64,000 nucleotides of DNA from Zygnema circumcarinatum (GCA_037447605.1 CM074804.1:6166162-6230161), one strand, 5' to 3'; shown: positions 21,570 through 32,926, counted from the first letter of the stretch. Program-made: numbers and translations. Notes: generated from the letters alone by a model not told the origin.

Positions 21570-23195
21570 GGGTCGGGGTGTTGCACTTTGTGCGACGGAC
21601 TCAAGAAGGGTCCGATCAACAATGATTCTGGATGAAAGGAGCGGTTAGGCTCGCGCAGCCACGTGGATGCTGGGTTGAAGTCCTGCGCAGCGGAAGCGAG
21701 TGGGGGCTTGGGGATCTGCGCTTCCACGAGGTCCACTCGATCGCCGTCCTCTACCTCACGCTGCAACCTTCTGAACTGCGCCTCCATGTTTCTCCGTGTT
21801 CAGTTCTGCTCGTCTCCCTCTCCCCTCGCCAGCATCCACCTCCTCGTTCCTCTTCAGGACGGTCCCACTCCACCTCCATCAGAACTGCATGAGCACATTC
21901 TCACCATGAGGATCACCACATTGCGCCTCCTATCTCAAACCAACACCATATCACTTTAACTCAGAATTCCCAAATCCAACACTCCCGAATGTACTATGAT
22001 CAAGGGGCTAATGTCACGCAGACCGCATGAACGCCTTGCCATTCACTGCATCCTACGCTAAAGATATCAGCATCTCCTCCATTCCTTCATAAACACTCCT
22101 CTTTGGATGCAGCTCACGGCCTTCCCTTCACTCCACCACACGCGGCCTCCCGCCGCACGGTCCGCTCCTTCTCCAACAACGACTCACGCCACTCCAATCT
22201 GCAGACCGCAGTCTCTGAAGGCCGCAGCCTCAAGCACTCACAAGCAGCTTACAATCGCAGCTCCCTCAATCTTAAGTTCCTCCTCAACAAGTCTCGCACC
22301 ACACCTTACATCTTTCATTGTCGCATGAGCATCGTCAGAACCGTTCACTTGCGCCAACGAGCCGCCATGGTCCGTGCGCGCGTGAAGGCGGCGCGCTCCC
22401 TCTCGCTTTCCTTTCTTGCCCCTCTGCGCCGTCCTCTCCAACGGCGCCTCGCCTTGCGAACGCCGCATCTCCGCCGTCCGCCGCCGCCCGCGCGCCACCA
22501 GGCGCCATCGACCTCCGCCGCGGGCGGGCACGCCCCCAAAATTGAGCGGCGGCCGACCGCGGCACTCGCCCGCCGACACGCGCATCCCCACCGACAGGGG
22601 AGAGAAGGGAAGGGACATTGGTCTCACGATGGCGATGATGCCATCAAATGTACATGCACGAAATCAGCATGGGGAAGCACGAGGAACTAACTGGGCGACG
22701 AAGGGCCTACGGACCAAGGAGAATGGCTCGGAGCGGAAAGCTCCGCCTCGGCGCAACAACGCTTGAAGCCCTCCCTCGAAGCAGCCGCGGGGGAGGGGAG
22801 GCCCTACAATGGAAGCGTTGGAGCCAAGCAGGCATCCTCGAATAAGGTAATTACCGTAAATATCGTTAATAGCTGATTTATTGGACAAACTGATATTTTT
22901 TTTGGCATTTAACCTTAAATACCTTAAAAAGGCCCTTATATGGATAAAAAAACTTAAAATGAATAGGCATTGCACTCATAATGGCGATGCCATCGTATGC
23001 ACATAACTCTATTTCCTGGCTTAACAACACGGCTCTACAAACTGGTGCAAACTCTTCAGCTCTTAAAAATTGGACTTTTTACCAATCAAGCAAAACACTT
23101 GTGCATTTGGCAATGACAACATATAATTACAGTTTCAAAGACCCAGTTGTATCAAGGCCTTGTATATCACATTCAAAAGCCTTCATCTCTATTTC
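21570..23195. other. Intergenic region, no supported gene
   Basis: A GC-rich block (22370-22570) gives overlapping Ala/Arg/Pro ORFs on both strands, the sign of composition and not coding. From about 22850 the DNA becomes AT-rich. A first exon of an unseen plus-strand gene near 22300 cannot be excluded, but I find no domain. Confidence 0.4.
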
Positions 23196-23200
23196 CACCC
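23196..23200. repeat. Copia target site duplication, left
   Basis: caccc directly outside the left LTR, matching 28338-28342. Confidence 0.93.
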
Positions 23201-23584
23201 TGTTGAAGACATGACTGTCTTCTTATCTTCTATCTCCAACTCAGATCTACCAACCTTCATTCAATCAATGGAATTTGCATCCTATGCATACATCATATAA
23301 AATGGCATCCTATGCCTTGAATTCAGCAAAGCCGGCGGCAAAACAGAATTACAAAAGTCGGGTCCCAAAGCCAACTTAAGGAACAATCAAGACGATGGGT
23401 TAAGGGCAATCAATCCTAGCCGTCCGATCTACAAATCTCAAGATCAACGGTATTTGTTCTATCCTACCAAAACTGGGCCGATGTAACAGGCCGTACAAAA
23501 TCGTCCGTACTTTCTATCCGTACATAAAATCGTACAACTGAAACTGTGACTAAATGACAGTCGAAAAGTGACATTTCCTTCACA
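23201..23584 (-). repeat. Copia 3' LTR
   Basis: 384 bp beginning tgttgaag and ending ttcaca as read on plus. Identical to the other LTR except at 23531. Its U3-side end carries four GTAC cores (ccgtac words) within about 50 bp. Confidence 0.96.
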
Positions 23585-23596
23585 TTCCCCCTCTGA
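23585..23596 (-). other. Copia polypurine tract
   Basis: On the element strand cagagggggaat lies directly before the 3' LTR, the usual position and composition for the plus-strand primer. It begins four bases after the gag-pol stop codon. Confidence 0.8.
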
Positions 23597-23600
23597 AATG

Positions 23601-26600
23601 TTACTTCTCGTTGATGCCGAGCATCTCCGTACAGATTCGCATCCTGACGCCTGACAGACCCTTCGTAAGCATGTCTGCTGGCTGCTCTTCCGTTGGAACG
23701 AAAATAGGGTTGATTTCCCCATCTTCTACCTGCTCCCTGATATAGTGAAAAGCGAGTTTAAAGTGTTTGCTCTTCCTGTGATTCACTGGATTCTCCATAA
23801 TGGCAATAGCAGACTTGTTGTCAATCCGCAAAGGAATCGCCTGCTGCATAATCCCACATTCTGTGAAGAAAGACTTAAGCCAGTTGGCTTCTCTAGCTGC
23901 ATCACGAGCAGCAATGTACTCTGCCTCCGTGGTTGATAAGGCGACCGTGTCCTGGAGTCTTGAACTCCAACTGATGCAGCTTCCTGAACAGGTAAATACC
24001 ACTCCGGATGTTGACCGTCCAGTATCAAAATCTCCTCCCCAATCTGAATCAGAATATCCTTCAACCATGATAGGCCCTCCAAGTTTGTATCGAAGACCGT
24101 AGTGCTTAGTTCCTTGCACATAGCGAAAAATTCTCTTGACAGCTTCCCAATGTGTCCATCCTGGGTCATGCATGTAGCGGCTCACTGAGCTAACGGCTTT
24201 AGCTAAATCTGGTCTTGTACCTGTCATAAGGTACATAAGGCTTCCAACAGCCTGCCTGTAGGGGACATTGCGCATCTTCTTCCTGTCCTGCTCTGTCTTT
24301 GGAGATTGCTCTGTAGATAGCTTAACAGCTGGGTCAATAGGCGTGGGTGATGTCTTCACATCAGCGAATCCAAATTTCTCTAAGATGTCGTTTGCATAGG
24401 TCTCTTGAGTTAGTGAGATTTCTCCCTGCGACCCCCTCTGAATCTGAATCCCGAGTAGAAATTGAGCTTCTCCAACAAGTTGCATTTTGAAATTCTCCAT
24501 CAAAATCTCCTTGAATGCATTGATGCTGTCCATTGAAGCACTAACGATAATCAAATCATCCACATAAATTCCAACGTACATTCTTTCTGTTCCTTCTCCA
24601 CGCATGTAGACTGACTGATCATTCTCGAATCTGATGAACTTGTGTGACTTCATGACTTCATTGATTTTCTGATACCAGGCCCTGGGTGCTTGCTTGAGAC
24701 CATAAAGGGTCCTGTTCAGATGACATACCAGATTCTCCTTTCCAGCCCGAATTGTCCCTTCTGGCTGCTCCATGAAGATGTCTTCTTGCAACTCTCCATT
24801 CAAAAATGCTGTCTTCACATCCATTTGCTGAATGTGCATCTTCTCCGCGGCTGCAATAGCAATCAAGCTCCTCAAGGAATTGTATTTCACTACAGGGGCA
24901 AACGTTTCTTGGTAGTCAATCCCATATTCCTGTGAATATCCCTTCGCAACTAATCGTGCCTTGTATCTCTCAATGGATCCGTCTGCCTTCCTCTTGATTT
25001 TGAATGTCCATTTGCATCCAATTGCAGTTCTTCCTGAGGGTAGGGGCTGCAAGCTCCACGTTTTGTTCTCTCTCAAACTCTTCAATTCTTCATTGATTGC
25101 CTGCTTCCATTTTTCTGCGTCTGGACCTGAGATTGCTTCTTGGTAAGTCTCAGGCTCTCCAATCCTAGCTCTTGAACAAGCAGCGATGAAAATTAGGTCT
25201 TCTGAATCTGTCGGAATGCGAACATTGAGTGCAGTGGCCCTTCTAAAATTTCTCGGACGCTCTTCTTCAGTCCTTCTTGGTTCTGCACTGCGATTTGCAA
25301 TTCTCTGACTTCTCCTTAACAAGGGTTCTGGAATCTGTGATGCAGATCTGCCGCTCTCTGTCGTGGGTGATGAAATTTCAGATCCGTCCAAGTTCACCTC
25401 CGGTCTTGCTCTTGCGTCTCTCTCAATGCTACAATCAGGTTCTTCAACATCTCTTGGGCTTGGCGGTGTTGAGTTTTCCGTTTCTGAACTATCTCCTCCT
25501 GCGTCAATGTAAATCTCCTCTCTCTCCTTGATCTTCAGGTCTTGGACTCTCTGATTTTTCTGCATCTCTCTCTCCAAGACTACAACATCTCTGCTCTTGA
25601 TCACTTTCTCCCTCTCTGGATCATAAACTCTGTATGTCAAACTGTCACCATCATATCCTACCAGGAATCCTTTTGAGCCAGTCGGTTCAAACTTTCCTCC
25701 TCTCTTGACTTTCGGAATGTTGACAATGCACGGTGATCCCCAGACTTTTATGTGCTTCACATTTGGTTTGACTCCAGTCCACAAATTTTGAGGCACATAC
25801 TTGAACTCGAGTGTGGCAGTGGGGGACCTATTACGGATGTATGCTGCGGCTGTAATTGCTTCTGCCCAAAAACTGACGTCCAATGTTGAATCTTCAATCA
25901 TAGACCGGGCCATCTCTGTCAAAGTCCTGTTTAATCTCTCCGCTGCACCATTACTTTGAGGACAATAAGGTGCAGTAAACTGATGATGGATCCCTGTTGC
26001 TTTGCAATGCTCTAAGAAAGCTGCAGAGACATATTCCCCTCCATTATCTGTCCGCAAGAATGCAATTTTCTCTCCTGTCTCAACTTCAACTTGTTTCTGC
26101 CATGTTTGAAACACTCCAAGTACTTCTGACTTCCTCTTTATTGGGAATACCCAACACTTCCTTGAGTAATCATCAAGAAAAGTGACAAAGTATTCAGCTC
26201 CCCCTCTACTTGTTGGACTGATTTGTCCGCAAACATCTGAATGTATCAACTCCAACTTCCTCTTGGCTTGGAAACCACGCTCTCCATGATCATGATGCGG
26301 TTTCTTGTGACTCTTGCTGGTCAAGCAGCATTCACATTCTGTTCTGGCTCCTTCGTCAGTCACTCCTTGCATCCCAATGACTAGATCTCCATCTGCCAGC
26401 ATACTCACATTCCTCTTGTTTAGGTGGCCGAATCTGCGATGCCACAGGGTTAGGGATTCTTTCTCTGCTACTGACTGCACCTTCACACTGTCATTCCATC
26501 TCTGCCACTTAAGGTAGTAAAGTCCACCTCTACTTGGTCCTTCACCAATTATTCTTCCAGACTCATCTTCAATTAACTTGCAAAATGGCTTCTTGAATAA

Positions 26601-28013
26601 GAAAGTGCGATCATCGTCAAGTAGCTGGTTCACTGACAATAGATTGTACTTCATTGCTGTTGTGCAGAGCACGTTCTGGATCTTCACCTTCACCGGCTTA
26701 TCCGCCACGAAAAGCTCAACTGCGACAGTACCAATCTGATCTACCTTGATTCTCCTTCCATCAGCAACTTCAAGAATTCTTGGTACTGGTAGTGTCCTCA
26801 TTGACTCGAAGAGATCAAAGTCTTTGCAGATGTGATTTGATGCTCCTGTGTCAACTAGCCATTCGGTCTCCTTTACTGATGTTGCGTTCACAGTTGTGAC
26901 TGTGAGGATCGTCACCAAATTTGCATGGTCTTCTTTCTCCTCTTCTGTGACGACGGCTGCATGGTCTCTATTGTGTGTGCAATTTCTGGCAGAGTGGCCA
27001 GGTTTTCCACAAGTGTAACAGTAACCCCTAAAGCTACTAGTCGCTCCTCCTCTTCCACCTCTAAAACCACCTCTGAATCCTCCTCCTCTGGACATTCCAC
27101 CATGGCTCTGGTCTCTTGCTTCAGCACCTCCAATTTGATTCTGAGTGTTCCTTGTCTTTGTGCAGTCACGTGCGTAGTGACCAGACTCTCCACATGAGTA
27201 ACAAATGGTTTGTGCGTTCATGGCTCTTCCTGGGTTGCCAAAGCCTCCTCGGCCACGACCTCTTCCTCTGTCACCTCTACTGGCACTTCCTCTACCGCAA
27301 TCTCCTCTTGTTATCGCCATCGCTGACTCTGTATCAATAACCTTCATCCTCCCCTTCTTTTTCTGGTAATCCTCAGCTTCCTGAATTCTGGCTTTAGCTA
27401 TATCAAGCGTCATTCCTGATGCATGGGTCTGAATTATCAGATTGTCTGCAGTCACCTCAAATCTGTTTGCAAGCCCGCTCAAATACACAAATGATTGGGC
27501 GTTTTCAGGCACCTCAGTCCCTGTCAATTCCAACCTCTGCAAAACTCCATCAAATCTGATCGTGTACTCCTGCAACGTCTCCGACTCCTTCATCCGGATG
27601 TTATGAAAGTCCGCATAGGCTGAGACACTTAGAGCTGTTCCCTTTGCAGCGTAGATAGTATCTAATTTGTTCCACATCTCAGCTGCAGTTTTCCCTCTTA
27701 GCATCCTAGAATGAGTCTCCTTAATTGTAGTCAGGATAGTGGCCTGTGCTTTCCCTTCTCTCCTTTCCCAAGCGTCATGTGCCACAGGATCGGTAGCTGC
27801 TGGCTCAGGGTCTTTCCCAAGAACTGTCTTTAGCAAACCTTTTGCCATAAAGACTGCCAGCAATCTGTTACTCCACGAATCATAGTTACTCCCATCCAAT
27901 AATCTGATTGAATATTTCTCATCGTCTTCTCCTCCTGTTGCTCTGATACCACTTGTTGAAGACATGACTGTCTTCTTATCTTCTATCTCCAACTCAGATC
28001 TACCAACCTTCAT
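23601..28013 (-). CDS. Copia gag-pol polyprotein, 1470 residues
   Basis: A single uninterrupted frame. The order is: gag (about 30-230, UBN2-type), two CCHC zinc knuckles (CYSCGESGHYARDC at 271 and CYTCGKPGHSARNC at 332) set in RG/GG-rich linkers, and aspartic protease WLVDTGASNH (Asp at 388). Then come the GAG-pre-integrase motif LWHRRFGHLN, integrase with HSDVCG, RTDNGGEY and SNGAAERLNRT, reverse transcriptase with YVDDLII, and RNase H ending near LSTTEAEYIAARDAARE. Protease, integrase, RT, RNase H order makes it Ty1/copia. The first Met (28013) and the next Met (27965, MSSTSGIRATGG) both lie inside the 5' LTR, so translation runs through the primer-binding site. No frameshift separates gag and pol. 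Confidence 0.96.
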   Translation of the reverse strand: MKVGRSELEIEDKKTVMSSTSGIRATGGEDDEKYSIRLLDGSNYDSWSNRLLAVFMAKGLLKTVLGKDPEPAATDPVAHDAWERREGKAQATILTTIKETHSRMLRGKTAAEMWNKLDTIYAAKGTALSVSAYADFHNIRMKESETLQEYTIRFDGVLQRLELTGTEVPENAQSFVYLSGLANRFEVTADNLIIQTHASGMTLDIAKARIQEAEDYQKKKGRMKVIDTESAMAITRGDCGRGSASRGDRGRGRGRGGFGNPGRAMNAQTICYSCGESGHYARDCTKTRNTQNQIGGAEARDQSHGGMSRGGGFRGGFRGGRGGATSSFRGYCYTCGKPGHSARNCTHNRDHAAVVTEEEKEDHANLVTILTVTTVNATSVKETEWLVDTGASNHICKDFDLFESMRTLPVPRILEVADGRRIKVDQIGTVAVELFVADKPVKVKIQNVLCTTAMKYNLLSVNQLLDDDRTFLFKKPFCKLIEDESGRIIGEGPSRGGLYYLKWQRWNDSVKVQSVAEKESLTLWHRRFGHLNKRNVSMLADGDLVIGMQGVTDEGARTECECCLTSKSHKKPHHDHGERGFQAKRKLELIHSDVCGQISPTSRGGAEYFVTFLDDYSRKCWVFPIKRKSEVLGVFQTWQKQVEVETGEKIAFLRTDNGGEYVSAAFLEHCKATGIHHQFTAPYCPQSNGAAERLNRTLTEMARSMIEDSTLDVSFWAEAITAAAYIRNRSPTATLEFKYVPQNLWTGVKPNVKHIKVWGSPCIVNIPKVKRGGKFEPTGSKGFLVGYDGDSLTYRVYDPEREKVIKSRDVVVLEREMQKNQRVQDLKIKEREEIYIDAGGDSSETENSTPPSPRDVEEPDCSIERDARARPEVNLDGSEISSPTTESGRSASQIPEPLLRRSQRIANRSAEPRRTEEERPRNFRRATALNVRIPTDSEDLIFIAACSRARIGEPETYQEAISGPDAEKWKQAINEELKSLRENKTWSLQPLPSGRTAIGCKWTFKIKRKADGSIERYKARLVAKGYSQEYGIDYQETFAPVVKYNSLRSLIAIAAAEKMHIQQMDVKTAFLNGELQEDIFMEQPEGTIRAGKENLVCHLNRTLYGLKQAPRAWYQKINEVMKSHKFIRFENDQSVYMRGEGTERMYVGIYVDDLIIVSASMDSINAFKEILMENFKMQLVGEAQFLLGIQIQRGSQGEISLTQETYANDILEKFGFADVKTSPTPIDPAVKLSTEQSPKTEQDRKKMRNVPYRQAVGSLMYLMTGTRPDLAKAVSSVSRYMHDPGWTHWEAVKRIFRYVQGTKHYGLRYKLGGPIMVEGYSDSDWGGDFDTGRSTSGVVFTCSGSCISWSSRLQDTVALSTTEAEYIAARDAAREANWLKSFFTECGIMQQAIPLRIDNKSAIAIMENPVNHRKSKHFKLAFHYIREQVEDGEINPIFVPTEEQPADMLTKGLSGVRMRICTEMLGINEK
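27940..27951 (-). other. Copia primer-binding site (initiator tRNA-Met)
   Basis: TGGTATCAGAGC on the element strand, two bases inside the 5' LTR. It is complementary to the 3' end of plant initiator tRNA-Met, the usual primer for copia elements. It is also codons of the gag frame. Confidence 0.92.
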
Positions 28014-28337
28014 TCAATCAATGGAATTTGCATCCTATGCATACATCATATAAAATGGCATCCTATGCCTTGAATTCAGCAAAGCCGGCGGCAAAACAGA
28101 ATTACAAAAGTCGGGTCCCAAAGCCAACTTAAGGAACAATCAAGACGATGGGTTAAGGGCAATCAATCCTAGCCGTCCGATCTACAAATCTCAAGATCAA
28201 CGGTATTTGTTCTATCCTACCAAAACTGGGCCGATGTAACAGGCCGTACAAAATCGTCCGTACTTTCTATCCGTACATAAAATTGTACAACTGAAACTGT
28301 GACTAAATGACAGTCGAAAAGTGACATTTCCTTCACA
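27954..28337 (-). repeat. Copia 5' LTR
   Basis: 384 bp, identical to the 3' LTR but for one base. It holds the presumptive promoter and the first ATGs of the gag-pol frame. Confidence 0.96.
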
Positions 28338-28342
28338 CACCC
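28338..28342. repeat. Copia target site duplication, right
   Basis: caccc directly outside the right LTR. Confidence 0.93.
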
Positions 28343-30556
28343 ATCATGAATTACTCCAAAAAACCTTTTTAGAATTAACCATAGTCTGGAAAACTCCTAA
28401 GAAAAACTAAATTCCAAATCATAACCTCCAAAGGTTTGAGTGTTAACCACAAAAACTAAAACTAAGATATGAACTGAAATTGGAAATGAAATGAAACGTA
28501 GTCTTACTCCCTTTGCCGCGGCTTCTAGCCTGAACAAGACCGCTCTACAACTATTGCAAACCACTCAAGAAGACCTTCGACGAGCATTCAGATCATCAAA
28601 CTGCTTGCAATAAAGAATGCCTTCCAACGAAAAGTCTGTCAAACGCTTCCGAAATGCGTCTTTTTCCCATCCAATTACTGAAAATTCTGACTCGATAGTA
28701 TGAGTGTTGGGAAATGTTCAAGCAATGTCTCGGCATAATTCTCGCAACATTGGAAAACTTTCCCCAATGCCTGCAGCATTCCAGCCTGCAAAAAAGTCTG
28801 TGCTTGCATCGCAGGCAGGCAGACCAACCAACAGGTAGACAGGAGGCCGGCCGCAGGAAGCAGCCAGGCCCGCGCAAAAGGATGCAGGCGCCCAGCAAGA
28901 GGCAGGCTGCAATCAGGCGGCTGCTTTGTCCGTACATGTACGGCTTCAACCGTACGTGCTCTAAATACGGCTTTTCCCAAAACCAATTTATGGGGAAAAC
29001 CATTACCTTTGGCCAAGTTACCTTATTTGAGGATGCCTGGAGCCAAGCGAAACCGCTCTCTCCTTTCTCCTCTCTCCTCTCTCCTCTCCCCTCTCATGGC
29101 ATCGCTCCGGTCGAGGAACGACCTGACGTCGTGATGGGTTCAATGGCGCAAGGCCGGGCGGGCTGGCTGGAGCATGGGGAGGATTGGCGAATAGAACAGA
29201 ATAGAATGAGTGTCGCCTCATGCATGTACGTGGAGTTTTTAAGGGACATGCTGTAGAGTGTAGAGAACGTGAGCACATCTGTGATTTGTCGAGGTACCGC
29301 TGTTGATCACCTGCACGACATGGGCAATTTTCTGGATACTTTCTGCCTCCTGCGCGAGGGCAATGCTTTTCTTTAGCATGATGTTGGTACGTACACGAGT
29401 ATTCTCCCGAGATTGATTGGTAACATGCCAAAACATGTCTTTACTTTCTGGATAATATTTCTAAAGAAAGTTCTCACCATCTTTCCTTCAGTTAATCTTT
29501 TCTCTTTTTCGGAAATATTCTCTCTTTCCCTGGATGATCTATCCGATCGAATCGATACATCCTGATTGCAGTCACTGCTTTCATTCGACTGTCAACCCCT
29601 CAGCCATTCCCATCCCTTTCCTCCAACATTTAACAACACATTCATCCACTGAACGAGAGCATTCCCATTTAAAAACTTGTATAATATTCATCAACACAAT
29701 GTGACAGATCGTTGTAAGTACGAAATGGGATTAAACGTAGCTAAACACTTTCAGGTACCCCTTAGAGTGCTGCAAGCTAGGTAAAGTTGCATCAGTATTC
29801 AGCTGGCTACCCTGCTGGTTTTTGAGGCAACAGACTGCAGGAAGAAAACAATATTGCTTTTGCTATCTCCTTACAGAAAAACAGGAACAGAAACAGTTCC
29901 ATACAACTTCCTCATAGTTCACATACACTAAATGCAGAAAATCAATGCAGAAACTACCTTCATCACCAACCAGAGCGCAACAAGATTGCGACTCTGGAAA
30001 AAATGACCGAACGCTTTCAAGGAACCAATAAGGCACCCGAAAAAAGGGGCTAAGGCTAACACATCTACCAGGGAAATACACAAATACCGTGACACCTAAC
30101 AACAGGCAAAAAATAAAAAAATGAACCACAGTTTGGAGTTATTCTGCCAAACTGAAAAGATCCCTGGCCCACAGTCCCTGCAGGTAGCCCTCTTCATAGA
30201 AGGACTTGAAAACCACGAGTCGGATGAGATACCCGGGACCAGATGCCGCAGGATGCCGCAGGGACTCCTGAAAAGGGTGTGCAGAGGAATCGACGAGCCG
30301 GGGCCGCAGGTAAACAGCGAGCTGTGCAGATCTCTCGCCAGTCTTCCACGCAGTCGGAAAACCCCGGGCTCTTTGCTCCATCATATGCTTGCATGACCTA
30401 CCAAGCCCTGTCCGTGACAGGGGAAAAAACAAGGGACGTAATTGACTGTCAACGTTCTTACAACACAAAGTGCTTTATGATCCCCAATGGGTTTGTTGCT
30501 GGACGCCTTCGGTTTCGCAGCCTCCATCACTTGATTCCTTCTTGGGCGAGCTCCAC
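28343..30556. other. Intergenic region, no supported gene
   Basis: About 2.2 kb between the retrotransposon and the MYB stop codon. It holds a ggcaggcag/ccaacca low-complexity patch (28800-28900), a GTAC pair (gtacatgtacgg, ccgtacgtgc, 28931-28957) and a ctctcctctc tract (29060-29095). The open frames are short and unlike known families. Confidence 0.45.
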
Positions 30557-32615
30557 TCAAAAACTGTAACGTGCTCTCATGTTCATACCACCCAGGGGAA
30601 CGCCTGAACTTTCCAGATACGACCAGAGGGACGATTCGCCACCCGCTTGAGCAGTTGACTGTCTCTCATCTCCACTATCATACAGATAATTGCAAAGAGG
30701 TCGGCTACAGCCTGAGAGGGAGGGGGCCTGCTGGCAGCCTTGCAGGAAAAGCAGCTTCTCTGAGGGACACGGCGCGTTCCCAACTGTCACAGGGAGTGTG
30801 ACGGGACGGGCAGGTTGCTGTGGAAATGGGCCAGACTCCACAAGACGAGGCACGCCAGAATGTTCCGGCAAGAAAATGTCATCAAACATCGTCGCCACAG
30901 GACTAGAATTTTCGTGAGGTGAGACCAAGTGATTGAAGGTTCCCCCTCCGCGGCCCGCTGCAACAATATCCTCCAGCAGCCCCCCTGCAGAGGCTCCATT
31001 CAACGGGAAACTAGTTGGCTCAGTCACGCTAGGTTCTACGGGAGCATCTCCTGGAAACACGTCCGCCCACAATAGCTCCTCCAGCATTTCTAAGGTCTGC
31101 ACATCACTTTGGCTGCCGACCTGCTGCAGTTGCAATTCGAGCGCTTTCTCTTGCTCCATCGCCTCTTCCCCCCCGAAAAGAAACCTCTGCAGCATATTGT
31201 TTACAACCGTCTCTTCCTCCTCACTGCTGCGACCACACGAGTCTTCCGCCCTCCATTCCACATCCCTCACATTCTGAAGCTCGCCCGCCCAGCTGACAGG
31301 GCCCCCGAAAGCTTCAAAGGTTTCAGCCGACGAGTCTTGGAGGCTTGATACGTCAGAGACGAGAGACACTAGCGTCCCCGACAAGGACGTGCTTGAATCG
31401 AAGGCCGTAGAGGTAGTGGAGGAGGCCGAGAGGGAGGTCACCAGCGGATGCATATCCGAGTCACCGCCACTCCCCGCGGAAGTTTTCCAACTCCAGCTCC
31501 GAAGCTCGGGAACTCCAGATTCAGGAATTCCCAGCCTTGCAGGGAATGCTGACATCGACGGCGGCTTTTCGGCATAGACTTCCTGCGCAATCAGAGCACG
31601 TCAATCTGATTAGAAAACAGAAAAACAATACACTGGAGAGTCAATTTAAAGCGGTTATGCGTCGACCTGCAACCAGAAATGGAAGCGGTTCAGGAGGCTT
31701 GCCTGAGGCGAAATGTCGTTTTCCAAAAAGGTCCAGTCATCCTCGCCCGGCCATGCACTCTCCATGCTTGGGTCCGACTCTTCTGGGAGCAGCTCGACAG
31801 CATTGTCCTGCAGCACCGCAATGTAGAAGAAGCAAATACTGTGAGTACTTGTGCTGACGACTACAAGATTCCAGAGTTAATCGAAAGATGAGCGAACAAT
31901 GGGCGTGTGCATGACACGTGCATACCTTGTTGTCTGCCGTGAGGCAGTACTTTGCCAGAAGCGCCGGGTATTTCTTCTTAAGAGTGGAATGCCAGTGATT
32001 CTGGAGCAACCGCATGAGTCAATCCGAGTCAGAGTCTGAACACAACTCGGAGACAACCAGCAATGGGTGCGTGAAAGAACAACGGGCAGTACATTCCTGC
32101 TCAGTTGCACACCTTGATAGCGCTGTCGGTGCGACCGGGAAGGCCCTTGGCCATGACGGCCCACTTGGAGCCTAAAACGGTGTAGCTGAGCACGACATGG
32201 CGGTCCTCCTCCTCTGTAAAGGGCAGCTTCACAACCTGCATTCAAGCCAAATGCAAAGTCTCGTCTAGTTAAGATTCCGTTCAAACGGAGCTTCAGGCAC
32301 TACACGAGAAGAGAGAGGAGGCTCAAAGAGCAGCAATGGCAGCTGCCTCACCTGCGGGTGCAAGTGGTTGCACCACCGCAGGCGGCAGCTCTTGCTGCTG
32401 CGGCCCTTCAAGCCCTTGGCGATCTCCCCCCAGCGCTTGGCCCCCATCTCCTGCACGAGCATGCGCAGGATAGCGTCTTCCTCCTTCGTCCAGGCGCGCC
32501 GCATGCTCTCCCAAGCCTCTCCCGCCACCGCCGAGGCCGCACGGCTACGGCGCCGTCGCTTCCTCCGCTTCCCCTCGCCAATTCTGGAGGAAGGATCAGC
32601 ATTTTGATTCCCCAT
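30557..32615 (-). CDS. R2R3-MYB transcription factor
   Basis: Five exons (32615-32352, 32235-32113, 32000-31926, 31807-31667, 31582-30557) with matching phases encode 542 residues. After a basic, nuclear-signal-like N-terminus (GKRRKRRRRS), repeat R2 runs from RAWTKEEDAI to SCRLRWCNHLHPQ and R3 from LPFTEEED to NHWHSTLKKK. The spaced aromatic residues (W, W, W, then F, W, W) are intact, and recognition helices KSCRLRWCN and DSAIKNHW are typical of plant R2R3 factors. The long acidic Ser/Gly-rich C-terminal part should be the regulatory or activation region. The repeats look closest to the MYB44-like group, but subgroup assignment is inference. Upstream (minus) lie a GGGAGG tract (32657-32695) and a GTAC cluster. 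Confidence 0.93.
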
Positions 32616-32778
32616 AGCCTCACTTCCCGGCCCACTCGTTCCTTCCTCGGCCTACCCACGCTACCTCCCTCCTCCCTCCCTCCCCTCCCCTCCGACTGTC
32701 CGCTGCCCCTCCCTCTCCCTTCCGCCCCGCCGCCCGCCAGAAAATATAGGAGCGCGACTGACGGTTAGGGGCCGCGGT

Positions 32779-32926
32779 GCCGTACGGCGGTGACGTGTCA
32801 GGTGTGGAGGGCGTACGGCAGGCCGTACGGCGTCCCCCGATGGAATCGCGCGCGGGCGCCGCGTGGCGGGTCACTCCCGCGACACGCCGAACTATCGCTG
32901 CGGGGGGCCGCTGCCGTTCCGTACGG
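32779..32926. promoter_or_regulatory. GTAC motif cluster upstream of MYB
   Basis: Four GTACGG sites (gccgtacggc, gcgtacggc, gccgtacggc, ccgtacggac), 165-310 bp upstream of the MYB ATG on its strand. Two are the perfect palindrome ccgtacgg. Confidence 0.5.

Larger units (their letters stand above)
23201..28337 (-). mobile_element. Intact Ty1/copia LTR retrotransposon
   Basis: A 5137-bp element in minus orientation. It has two 384-bp LTRs (TG...CA ends), 5-bp target duplications (caccc), a primer-binding site, a polypurine tract and one uninterrupted gag-pol frame. The LTRs differ at a single position (23531 C, 28284 T), so the insertion is recent. All domains needed for autonomous movement appear present. 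It lies between the glycosyltransferase and MYB genes and interrupts neither. Confidence 0.97.

Noticed and set aside
22103-22766. Overlapping Ala/Arg/Pro ORFs near 22.4 kb
   Set aside because: At least five frames on both strands are open together, as expected from GC content; no domain or intron-exon logic.
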